Of a stretch of 64,000 bases of DNA, positions 24,881 through 36,187 are shown piece after piece. Both the position numbers and the translations under genes were made by a program. The notes under the pieces are model-generated. The model saw only the letters and a program-made list of their open reading frames with translations. It was not told the DNA's origin and did no database searches. Source of the stretch: Plantago ovata (lineage: Eukaryota > Streptophyta > Magnoliopsida > Lamiales > Plantaginaceae); the NCBI GenBank assembly GCA_028274465.1, contig CM051456.1:12923745-12987744 (forward strand). The letters run 5' to 3'. The first letter of the stretch is position 1. Each line of letters opens with the position of its first letter.

Positions 24881-25620
24881 TATTTATATACATAAACTAA
24901 TGAAACTAGCATTTTTGTTGCTGAAACTAATGAAACCAGCACATCTGTTGTTGAATCTAATGAAACTAACATTTTTTTGTGTTCACTTGTGATGCTTAAA
25001 CAAATGAAATTAGCATTCGTGTTCCTGAAACTAGCATTTTTGTGGCTGAAACTAACACTTATGATGCTTAAACTAATGATACTAGCATTTAGTTGTTGAA
25101 ACTAGCATTTGTGTTGCTGAAACTAGCATTTGTGTTGCTCAAACTAGATTTTTTTGTTGCTGAAACTAGCACTTATGATGCCGAAAATAACAAAAATAGC
25201 ATTTTTGTTGTTGAAACTAATGAAATTAACATTTTATGATATTGAAACTAACATTAATAGTTAGTTTCAACTAGTTTCAGCTAGTTTCATAAACTAGCTT
25301 TTGTTTAAAACTAGTTTTTGAAACTAGATTTTTGTTTGAAATTAGCTTCTGAAACTAGATTTTATGTGTTGACACTAATCTGAAACTATGTTTTCAGTTA
25401 AAATAATGATTATATTTTTGTAATTACAGTTTCTATATTTTATTAATTAATTTAGTTTCGTATAAATAATTTTTAGAGTTAATTTAATCATTTTATAAAA
25501 TTAACAACTAGTTTTAAAGGTTAATTTCAGGAAAAATATAAAATTAACAGTTAGTTTCAACTTGTTTCAGTCATTTTTAGTTAGTTTCAGTGGCTGAAAC
25601 TAGTTTTCGGATGTCAAATT
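24880..25620. repeat. Degenerate minisatellite with GAAACTAG core
   Basis: Many imperfect tandem copies of a roughly 20-base unit built on TTGCTGAAACTAGCATTTTT run through this interval. The right part also carries the complement (CTAGTTTCAGC), so copies occur in both orientations. Copies vary in length and sequence. On the far side, two copies of an AGCGAGATTTTGAGGTCC segment follow (25628-25720). Confidence 0.85.
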
Positions 25621-26077
25621 TTCTATTAAATCCAGTTGAGCGAGATTTTGAGGTCCATTTATGTAGGGGGATTTCAAAAATTCTCATTAAATCCGCTTTA
25701 GCGAGATTTTGAGGTCCGGAAGTTTAGTAAGTAGCGATATTTTTGTATATGTTGTTTGAAGGTGAATTTTTATGTAATTAATTGTTTTTTTTTTTCATAT
25801 ATGTATTTAACCTTATTTACACGTGTGTTATTGCTAAGAGTAGTTAGCCTAAGCCTAGCCATTTGCCAAACAAAATGACAAGGATCTCACTCACAATGGC
25901 AAGAGTTGTTAGCTTGATTGTGAAGGTCTCCTTTTAATAGTAATTTAAGGTAAAGATTTGTGTCGTGTAAATCGAGAGACTGGCCTATTTGGGCTATATA
26001 GTATGCGAACTATAGAGGGAAATAATTAATTGACTCATATTCTAAAGAAACATTAAGAAAAGGACTATAGTGTAGTA
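25621..26077. other. Intergenic DNA
   Basis: Apart from the two AGCGAGATTTTGAGGTCC copies near 25.65 kb, nothing recognisable is present. Confidence 0.5.
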
Positions 26078-26351
26078 CTCATCTGTCCCAATCAATTCTT
26101 TACGTATTTTTTTTTTGGACGTCCCAATCACTTCTTTACGTTTCCATTTTTGGAAAGTACCCCACATCCCATCTATATTATTTTAAATATGGACTCCACA
26201 TTTACACTTTTTTATCTCCACTCATACCTCATACTTTTTTAATCAACTACCCCACATTTACATACAATATTAATATAACACTACCAAACAAAATTATTCA
26301 TTAAAAACCGTGCAAAAAGCAAACGTAGACTTATCATCGGGACGGAGGGAG
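26078..26351. mobile_element. Stowaway-like MITE, 274-bp family, copy 2
   Basis: TA-flanked, starts CTCATCTGTCCCAATCA and ends CATCGGGACGGAGGGAG. It has the same length and orientation as copy 1 at 21.1 kb, with scattered substitutions. It lies about 400 bases upstream of the XRI1-like gene. Confidence 0.87.
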
Positions 26352-26674
26352 TAATAAGTAAATTACTAGTAGTAGCATTCAAAATATTTATCCCCTACCT
26401 AGTATGGAATTGAAACATTGTATGATCACAAGTGCAATAATTAAGTTCCCCACTTCACCCACCCCACAAGAAATAGCAAAAAATAATAATTCACTCAACC
26501 AAAAAAGCAAACAAATATCCCGAATCCCAAAATGATCATATTTTACCAAGAAATTGAACACCCCCGTTGACTGGTTGTTATCTTTTGCCTTTGCCTTCCA
26601 TATAATTACATCATTAAGTTACTATACAGGCTTTTAACTTTAAATGCTTTTTTCAAACCAAACTGTATGTCACA

Positions 26675-26685
26675 CTATATAAAAA
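26675..26685 (+). promoter_or_regulatory. TATA box of the XRI1-like gene
   Basis: CTATATAAAAA lies 60 bases before the ATG at 26745. With a start site about 30 bases downstream, the 5' UTR would be only about 35-40 bases. Confidence 0.65.
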
Positions 26686-26744
26686 GGCCCAGTATTCAAT
26701 TCAAGTTTTATTATTGCAGTAGACTAGCAATAGTAGTACTAAAA

Positions 26745-28328
26745 ATGGGTGATGACCTTCTTCACTCCATGATTAGCAATGTTGGTAGTAGCCTCCATAG
26801 CTTGTCTTCCCTAGACAGCCTCGAACTCCTCACTTCTTCCCAAACTACGGGTATGTAATTCCCAAACTGCTTTTTTCATACAAGTTGTAGTTTTGTGTCA
26901 ATTTGCATGAAGAATTTGTTTTGTGTCAATTTGCAGATATGGAGATGAGTAGTGGTTACAATTCTACTACTCCACCAGCAATGGTTGTGGAAGAAGATCA
27001 AGAAGATGATCGCGATTCGTCCTCGACTGGTTACCTGCAAGATGTTCTGTTTGAGTTCACGTCGAAGAGAAGGCGTTTGCAGCTCTTGTTTGGAGATCAT
27101 GATCAGCAACAAAACTACTCCATGAATCATCACCAGTTTCACCATTCCAACGAGGTATGTACATACGTGATACGTACGACTTGTATAATACTACAACTAT
27201 CATGTTAGAAAATCCTACATTATTTGTGAAATTCAGAATTAATTTGAATTTAACAAGGACGTCTAAGGTGTTATCGGTCAAACTTTAACATACTGCAACT
27301 ATATATCTGTTCATATGGGGAAATAGTTAAAATTTTGTACGTAAATTCGTATGGTACGTTGTAGGTGGGACGGAGTGAGTGAGTATGAGAAAAGGATAGT
27401 TTTTCTTGAGCATTTGAAGAAATTAATCACTTGACTTTAGTGTAGTTAGAGTAGTTGAGGCTGTTTTTCAATGTTCATATGGGGATTGTACCGACTCTTT
27501 TTGGTATACGATAATTGTGGAACCAAATGTACACATATACTTATATCAGGGCAAACCAAGTAGTTAAGTGAATTAATGTGTACGTACACCAAAATGATAC
27601 TTTTTTGTAAGCTGCATGGCAATTACATTAATTGAAGTAGTTAATTGCACACTAAATTAGTTGGGTCGTCATGTTTTTTTCTTTTTCAAAATAGAAAAAT
27701 AATAGTAGGAATTTTTTCTTATCGTTAAATGTTAATGTTTCCTTTTTTATCATATATTGTACGCAGAACTACTTGGCTTCAAATTTTATTCAGAATTACT
27801 GCGAAAACTTTGACCAAATGGCAAATCCTGGACAGACAATCTCAGGCAAGTAACTCATTAGTTATCTTTTTTAGATACAATTAACACCCATTTTCATTTC
27901 GAGATCGAACTCGTGACTTGTTGGGTACATGGTGTCTCAACTTAACACTGGACTAGGAACGTATATAGTTTATTTAATCTGATATGTAAATTGTGAACAA
28001 ATTAATAATTTAACAAACGTATGATGAATTTTTACAGACAATCAGGAGGGAATTTCGGAAACATATGATTCATCCTCGTGTAATTCACAAAAAGACTATT
28101 CAACTGCTGATACTCAGTGGACAAATCACTATGATGATCATGATAATCATCATAAAACAAAACTACCTATTCATCCTTCTGGTAAGTTCAAATTTTCTTT
28201 TATAATATACTCAATAATTTGGTGTAGTCACTATGATAAAGTAGTACAGTTACTACTATAGTTTTGAATTTAATTTAATTTAATTTAATCTTTTAAAACT
28301 AATTAATTAATTAAAAAGAAAAGTGGGG

Positions 28329-28363
<35 letters not shown>

Positions 28364-28925
28364 TGATAGAATCGACTTTATCCCACAAAATGTTTCTTCG
28401 CCTTGTCTTTTCTTGTTAAAGTCTGCGAATTGTTGGGATTCACCATCTCTACTTTAGTCTTTACTCTTTTGGTGAAAGCAAATTCCTTCCTTCTTTGTTA
28501 CCTTTATTCATTTTTACCCTCACATTTAGTGTAATATATACGTCACCCCATGTCATGTATGTTCACCTTTCATTAACTTGTTCTATGGTTTTTTTTTTTG
28601 TTTTTTTTATGTATAAATAAATTATTTTCTTCAACTTGTAGACATGAAGGAGAAGATTAAAAGGAAGAGAGTTCCACCGAAAGTGGTGTATCCGTTTGCC
28701 CTGGTCAAGCCGGGGGGATTTGAGGGGGATGCGACTTTGAATGACATCAATGAGAGGATCCTAATGCCACCAACACGACCAGTCCGCCACCCGGTGGGGG
28801 ATTTTGCGTGCAGGCCGTTAGTGTCGCCTCAAGGGCCGGGTTTGTCTGGAAAGGCGGTGGTCACGTTCACTAGGGTTCATACACAAGGGAGAGGCACCAT
28901 TACAATTATTCGGACTAGGGGGTGA
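26745..28925 (+). CDS. XRI1: XRI1-like protein (X-ray induced, DNA repair/meiosis)
   Basis: Five exons: 26745-26850, 26937-27154, 27767-27845, 28038-28181 and 28642-28925. The frame is continuous and encodes 276 residues. The N-terminal half has a short conserved block GYLQDVLFEFTSKRRRLQLL and is otherwise acidic, Ser/Gln/His-rich and probably disordered. The last exon carries the conserved C-terminal domain: YPFALVKPGGFEGDATLND, PTRPVRHPVGDFACRPL and HTQGRGTITIIRTRG. Arabidopsis XRI1 is induced by ionising radiation, binds MND1 and is needed for meiosis and post-meiotic development; this is inferred by homology. Intron 3 uses a GC donor (TCAG|GCAAGT): splicing at the next GT instead would bring an early stop, whereas the GC site keeps the frame. 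Intron 4 holds a TA microsatellite. A TATA box lies at 26675. Confidence 0.85.
28330..28360. repeat. TA microsatellite in XRI1 intron 4
   Basis: About 15 uninterrupted TA units lie between exons 4 and 5. Confidence 0.9.
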
Positions 28926-29102
28926 AGAAACCACGCTCAACAAATACTTCAACTAGTAGTCTTAGCTTGGCCAAACTTCATATTCTTTTTCTTGTGTAGT
29001 CCACTGTTTCACTCGAGATGTGATGCAATATGTACATATGAAAAAATGGATTTGCATTTGCATAATGCGAGCTATAAACGCACTTTGTTGATTTTTAGAA
29101 CA
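28926..29102 (+). other. XRI1-like 3' UTR and flank
   Basis: Probable 3' UTR downstream of the TGA at 28923-28925. No canonical AATAAA is obvious. Confidence 0.4.
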
Positions 29103-29427
29103 ATTTTGGGGATATATGCATTTTTTTTTTTTTTAAATGGCTAAAAACTTTTATTAATTACTCGAGAATACTCGTGATAATCCAAATTACACCCCAAACC
29201 GGATATCACCGGGTAAGTCATCCTAACCAGTAAACTAACAGTAACAAGAGCCACAGTGGATCAAACACGGCTTCCAGCTAGCTCCTAACCTTGTTCTAGT
29301 TACATGGCACCTATCAATTTGTTGCCAAAGCCTATCTTAATACAAGCAGACTATCAACTTTTTTAACAAGACAAAACTTAGGACAACAGGGAGCAATAAC
29401 AAAGCAACATTTTGGGGATATATGCAT
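29103..29427 (-). mobile_element. 5'-truncated LINE-type retroposon with target duplication
   Basis: A 19-base direct repeat, ATTTTGGGGATATATGCAT, flanks the insert (29103-29121 and 29409-29427). The 287-base body reads on the minus strand and ends in poly(A), seen as T's at 29122-29133, preceded by AATTAATAAAAGTTTTTAGC. This is the signature of target-primed reverse transcription. The body has no recognisable protein domain, so only the 3' UTR of a LINE, or a SINE-like derivative, is present. Confidence 0.85.
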
Positions 29428-30528
29428 GAACACAATCTTTGAACAATGAGTGCGGTTTTTAACGGCAGACAAAGATCATGCAGGTTGTTTGGGGGGATCT
29501 AGCAAATGCAATACATACATTTCAATATATACAGTTATTCTTATATATACTAGAGGAGAGTGGTCAAGCTTCGTTACAAACATAACGGGTTGCGGTTTGC
29601 TCATGGTATACTTCTATCGTACTTAGTGTTTGGTTTTGGATACATAGATATAGATAAGAATAAGAAACCTTATCCACATAGATGAAGTCAAGTAGATTAG
29701 ATTAGAACTCTAGTAACCCATTATTATGTCGGGTAAATTAGTATATAATCACTGCAAGACATTGCCCAATATTTACGGTTTGTCTAATTTATGTTGATTA
29801 ATAGAGATATTTTCCTGAAATCCCGATTCTGATTCTTTCTAATTTGATGATGTTCAATGCTCTGATATCTTTCCGAACCAGTCATGAATGTAAAATGTCT
29901 AGTTCATACTATTTACAACAAATTATCGAAGAACGCACCAACCCTCGAGTTAAGTGTGCCACATGTTTGAAAAAGAATGGTTATATTAAAAAATGACGAA
30001 TTTTAAAATGATTAGTAGAGAGTAAATATATTTCAATTTCCAATAATTGATTCCAGTGTGCATCTGTGCTATATACTATGCGTACATTGTTGCGTCAATT
30101 TGGTCAACAAAAGTCCACAGTACTACATCATGTAGGATAGCAACATGAAGGAAAAATGAAATATAATGGTTAAAAAATTAGTGAATCGAATCTAGCTAGC
30201 ATGCATAAAGTTTGTCGAATATAATGATAAGTTGATTAAAAATAAAATGATGGTTGGTATATAATGGTACGTGACTTGTACTACTTACTATTTGGTCCAT
30301 AGAGTGAGTGTACCTGTTACCGGCCTGCATTTTGGTCCACATCTCCTGGTTGACAAATCATGCAATTACGGCTTTCCACTCTTTTCATGCGCATCGTGTT
30401 GCTAATACTCACTCGACCCCATATGTACCAGGTGAAGCCAGGAAACTACAGTCTACAATAGATGGGGCAACAAATTTCATTTTGTTTAATTGTATTTTCT
30501 AGTTTAAATTTTAAATACTAAAAACATA
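29428..30528. other. Intergenic DNA
   Basis: AT-rich with no recognisable gene, repeat array or element. The short frame at 30308-30502 is unsupported. Confidence 0.5.
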
Positions 30529-30801
30529 CTCCCCGTTCCAGTGAGAAGTCTACGTTTGATTTTTACACGGTTTTTAATGAGAGTTTTTGTTTGATAGTGA
30601 TTTATTAATATAGAATGGAATGTGAACCAATATATAAATGCCATGTGGTGGGGAAAAGGATTAAAGTGAAGTGTGAAGGTGTGGACGAGGATTAAAGTAA
30701 TATAAATGGTATGTGAGTTAATTTCCAAAAATAGAAACATAAAGAATTGATTGGGACAACCAAAAAAGGAATACGTTAAAGAAATGAGTGGGACAGATGA
30801 G
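30529..30801. mobile_element. Stowaway-like MITE, 274-bp family, copy 3 (inverted)
   Basis: TA-flanked 273-base element starting CTCCCCGTTCCAGTGAG and ending GAGTGGGACAGATGAG. Its interior matches the reverse complement of copies 1 and 2 (for example AATTGATTGGGACAACCAAA). With copy 2 it brackets the XRI1-like gene in opposite orientation. Confidence 0.82.
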
Positions 30802-31685
30802 TATACTAGTATTGAGCTGTATAGAAGGTTTTTTTGTTTTACTTGATTTTTATTCTTTACTACGAAGAATAAGTTAAGGTATCTAATTTAATTTTCTAAT
30901 ATTCCGAACTACAAAACTCCAAAGCTTAAGAACTTAATTGTAAATTTAAAGTTGGAGAGGGGCAAAAGGGCAAAGTGAAAAAATATGTATTTAGTATATT
31001 CGTAGTGTTATATGTAATGTATACATCGTGCATGTAGCCTCTAGTCGGGTTATGATTTTTTCTAATAGTAAACCTTGGAAATTTTTTATTTTGCACATAA
31101 ATTTTTTTAATAACTTTTATAATTACATTTAACCTTTTTTATTCAATGAAATTGCAAATAAAAACTTCCCTTAAATATGTGTGAACTATCCCATAAAATT
31201 TGAATTCGCAACCCAACGAAATTATGGAACAATTCACATGAATTGTCAAACTTCAGGTGGCAAATCATTTGCCAAGGGGAAAAAAAAGAAAGATAGATTG
31301 CAATAAACTTTAGACTATAGAGGCTGTTTGTAAATTTTATCAAAACCCGAAAAGTGTATGTTGGAGAAATTTGTTTTAAATCCAATATTATAAGTTAAAA
31401 TTAGTATTAAATGGAGTACTTTGAGCATTGATATTAGAGTGGGTTACACTATACGGGTTCGTGTTCTTTCACTCGTTGCGAAGAGGGTCGCACAAGTTTC
31501 GTAATAGTATAACACATGCGAGTAAACCAATTTTCAATGTAAATGATAAATTGACTCCAAAGTAAAAGTAATGTAGTTGGGACTCTTTGAAAAAGAGCGA
31601 AAAGTTTCACTAGCTTGTAAGTGTTCTCGTGAACACATTAAACAAGTTTTTCGGCTATTATGCTCGAGAAACCTCTACGTGTCCC
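30802..31685. other. AT-rich intergenic DNA
   Basis: No gene or repeat family is recognised. Sequence related to the SOS1 last exon begins at about 31.69 kb. Confidence 0.5.
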
Positions 31686-31882
31686 CACAACCTCAAACTT
31701 GTTTGCTCCCATGCACCAGTAGTTTCTCTTGCAGAGAAGTTGGTCCTTCAGACTTCCCTGAAAAATTAGTCCATCCACTTGTTGACGGTAACACTGGATA
31801 TGATAGGCTATAAGATGGCTTTACTTCCTTCTGAGGGGAGGTGCTGATACGTTGCCTTTTTCTGGCGTTTACCTGATAAATA

Positions 31883-33022
<1,140 letters not shown>

Positions 33023-33098
<76 letters not shown>
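33023..33098. repeat. TA microsatellite
   Basis: About 38 TA units at the right border of the insert in the SOS1 fragment. Confidence 0.97.
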
Positions 33099-33099
<1 letters not shown>

Positions 33100-33615
33100 C
33101 CGTCAGCACCGAGAATGATACATTCATCTTATCTCAGTTGAAACTGAATATTATTTGAAGAGCATGTTTAGTTACAACACTTGAACCATTGATTGAATCT
33201 TGTACACAGTCTAAAATCAACCAAGTAGGATAATGAGAAAAGACTGGCTTGAAGTTATATGAGCGTCTATGATGTTTCCTTGTGTACATTAGACTGAATG
33301 GATGTATAGTAACTTACCATGCTGCCGTAGACACTCAGCTGCATAGCTCTTGAAGACAAATTGTTTTCCTATTGGTCTATCATATCCGTGTCATGCTGTC
33401 TCGCAGTATATGCATGCTGAGGCCAACTCATAAGACCACTATGCTCTCTACTGGCAGATCCAGATGGGTGATCCGCAGAATGTGATACAAATGATGATTT
33501 TTGCTTGACGGTTCTACCAGCTGCACATCTAGCCATATCGAATACAATAACCTTTGCCATTGATTCAACCTGGTACATTGAAACTTCTTGGGAGGAACTT
33601 CCTGCTCTGGCACCT

Positions 33616-34100
33616 ACATTTATAATGTACAAATAATGTCAAACCGCCACAGACATGGAGGTAGGATGTTCTTATATAGTTACTAGAAATTGTACACCAC
33701 GCTTAAGCGCGGTGTCCGTGTTATTATCAGAAAAATGACACAATCGTGGTGTGTTGATACTTAAACATAATAGGTAATGCGAACTACGCTATTTATTCAT
33801 TTAAATAGTTCTTCTCATTTCCATGTAGTTCTTCTGATTTATAGTTTTGTCTAATTTGAACCGTGCTGCAAATGGAAATTGATGAATTTTTCTGTTATCA
33901 CTATCACTGTGTAGGAATTAGTAAATGAGTAGCACAAATCTTGTTGGCCAATAAATGAGCCAATTTATTACCCTCACTGCGAACGAATGTAAACGAATTA
34001 GAAGAGGAAATTAGAAGCTTCATTGATGAAGAAAAGGAAGGAGCAGATGATTCTAATAACTTTCAGCTCATGTTCAGCCATGATCCCCTTCCGAAAACCA
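33616..34100. other. Spacer between the SOS1 and ascorbate oxidase fragments
   Basis: No recognisable gene. A frame at 34000-34060 (ELEEEIRSFIDEEKE) looks helical but is not identified. Confidence 0.4.
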
Positions 34101-34149
34101 AGTTCACGTATCATACCCATCGAACTTTGAGTAGCCAAGCACTTGGTAA

Positions 34150-34515
34150 ATGTCCAAGACAAATAATATGGAGAAAATTGGTGTTGTCTCCATGCAAGAA
34201 ATACACCCGTGGCATATGCACGGGCACGAGTTCGAGTTTTGGGTACTGGGATACGGAGAAGGGAGTTTTACATGTGAAGCAGCGGGGAACTTCAATACGA
34301 GGAATCCACCTTTGAGTACAACAGTGGTGTACCCTTATGGATGGACAACAATAAGATTCGTGGCGGATAATCCAGGGGCGTGGGCATTCCATTGTCACAT
34401 CCTGCCTCACTTGCTTCAGGGAACGGGAGTCACTATAGCGGAAGGCGTAGATCGTTTGGAAAGCATACCTGATGAGGGTATGCAGTGTGGTTTACTAAGT
34501 GGAAGGACCAGTTAG
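34150..34515 (+). pseudogene. L-ascorbate oxidase C-terminal fragment (third cupredoxin domain)
   Basis: A 121-codon open frame matches the end of plant apoplastic ascorbate oxidases. It has the copper-binding block [10 protein letters not shown], then [28 protein letters not shown] and [13 protein letters not shown], ending shortly after a conserved Cys (GMQCG). The His ligands of the type 1 and trinuclear sites present in this segment are retained. At the type 1 axial ligand position (ten residues after the Cys of HCH) there is Thr instead of the usual Met. The first two domains, signal peptide and remaining copper motif are absent, so this is a fragment of a roughly 550-residue enzyme. Its upstream edge is at about 34.15 kb. 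It could be the last exon of a captured or degraded gene; I see no upstream exon. Confidence 0.8.
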
Positions 34516-34544
34516 CTAATTGATGATATATCATGATAAAATCT

Positions 34545-34822
34545 CCGATTTGGATCTTTTAAAAGCTCCATCACGAGCTTCACCGTGGAAGCTCCAAATC
34601 GGAATTTTTAAAGCTCTGATCTGAGAGCTCCAGACCGGAGCTTTTAAAGCTCTGATCTGGAGCTTTTAAAAGCTCCCATGGCGGAGCTTTCTGCCATGGA
34701 AGCTCCAGATCGGAAGCTTTTGAAGCTCCGATCTAGAGCTTTTAAAAGCTCATGGCGGAGCTTTTACAGAGCAGCTCTCTACTCCGGACAGAGCAGACAA
34801 CTCCAGATCGAAAAAGCTCCGA
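34545..34822. repeat. AGCTCC/GGAGCT palindromic repeat array 2
   Basis: Units such as AAAGCTCCGATCTGGAGCTT and AGCTCCATCACGAGCTTC in alternating orientation follow the ascorbate oxidase fragment. It shares the AGCTCC core and style of array 1 but a different spacer (CGATCTGG rather than CGATTTCGG). A TCTGGCGCCCTTTT segment occurs twice just after it (34822 and 34914). Confidence 0.88.
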
Positions 34823-35119
34823 TCTGGCGCCCTTTTAATTTTTTTTAATTATTATCCAGTTCATCATCCATGTCATTGTTCAAATTCACCCCAATTTATC
34901 CTAATGCGTCCGATCTGGCGCCCTTTTTTTTTCTTTTCTTTTACTGCATTTTATTTCCACCTCATATCCCACATATACAAATACGTTTAAATACACACCT
35001 TTATACGTTGAGCGACCAAATTAGCATATTTTAAAACCAATTGGGACCAAGTTTGAGAGGGACTACGAGTTGAGGGACCAAAAATGCAATTTTCCCATAC
35101 TGATGGAATATCATTGCAG
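34823..35119. other. Spacer with GAGGGACCAAAAATGCAATT motif
   Basis: AT-rich. The motif GAGGGACCAAAAATGCAATT at about 35070 is common at plant repeat borders, but no element could be defined. Confidence 0.35.
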
Positions 35120-36187
35120 GTTCTGTGCTTCCTATTCCAGAAGATTTTCACTCAGACCTTTTCCTTTATCAATGTGCAATTGTTCAATAGGGAAGTCGCT
35201 GCTTCAAGAATTTTGTGGAATAAAATATATTATATACTTGTTGCACCACATTTTATAGTCATTTTTATTCCAAACCTTCGCAACCTTCTTTTACAACGAG
35301 AATGTTGCTCATTGAGTCATGGAGAGTACATCAATGGTGGCTTGGCCCTGTTGGAAGAGTGGTGCCTTTCTGCAATAGAAAAATTAAGCATTCGTTGAAT
35401 AATTTCTTCTTCTTCTTCTTCTTTGCCCTCTTCTCAGTGCATCATCGTGTCCATTGAATTGCAGTATGTGGGCTCAGCTTGGGGTGAATTGGAGCATACC
35501 AGACAGGCAGTTAGATTTTTGGTTTGTGTGCCTTTTTCAGTTTTATTCTCTGACTTAACATGTCAAGTTTGCAATGAATCTCTTATATATTTTGTGTTAT
35601 ATTATATCAGGTTATAACACAAAAACCAAAAAAGACCTTGGCTGAAATTAGGGATCAACTCTACCCGGCCAGTGAGTGACTCGGATCATGCTTGTCTCCT
35701 CCTACCACTTTTGTTTCATTATTGATGTTTCAAATTTGTTGCAACTCTTAAAGGTATTGAGCATACGACAGTTGTACCAGATCTGTACAAAGTACAGGGA
35801 CGACAAAAATTACATTAATGTTGCTTCAAATGTAAGTTAGTGTCGTGCTTTTTGTTACCCGGTACATATATTGTTGCACTCGCTCACTTATGTTCTGGAC
35901 TATTTCTGTTATGTAGGTCATCTCAAGTATGCAGGCTATAGTGAAAACATTAGATGAGGATTCAAGCAACAAACAAACAAGCTCGTATCTACTAGAAGAT
36001 GACGCAAGGTAAATAAATACTTAGATATTGAAATCTGATCAATTATACTTCTGCATCTGGATCTTTTTAGTTTTCACTCCCTGGATTATTAACTTAGTTT
36101 TGTTCAAACGCCTGTTTCAGCATTCCTTTCTCCATTGCTGACATCTCCAAGTCCATCCAAACAGTGGATGCAATTGATGTGTATTGA
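35120..36187 (+). pseudogene. Class XI myosin tail (DIL domain) fragment
   Basis: Seven exon-like blocks match the last exons of plant myosin XI: 35120-35190 ([16 protein letters not shown]), 35283-35383 ([19 protein letters not shown]), 35465-35521 (YVGSAWGELEHTRQAVRFL), 35611-35667 (VITQKPKKTLAEIRDQLYP), 35754-35831 (VLSIRQLYQICTKYRDD), 35917-36008 (VISSMQAIVKTLDED) and 36121-36187 (IPFSIADISKSIQTVDAI, stop TGA). This is the dilute-type cargo-binding end of a roughly 1500-residue motor. Motor, IQ and coiled-coil exons are absent. The expected donors after blocks 1, 2 and 4 read GG, TT and GC instead of GT, and no AG acceptor precedes block 2, so normal splicing of the copy is unlikely. Read as a degraded fragment, not a working gene. 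Confidence 0.82.

Noticed and set aside
28322-28362. Regulatory TATA element inside XRI1
   Set aside because: It is a plain TA microsatellite within intron 4; the promoter TATA box is at 26675.
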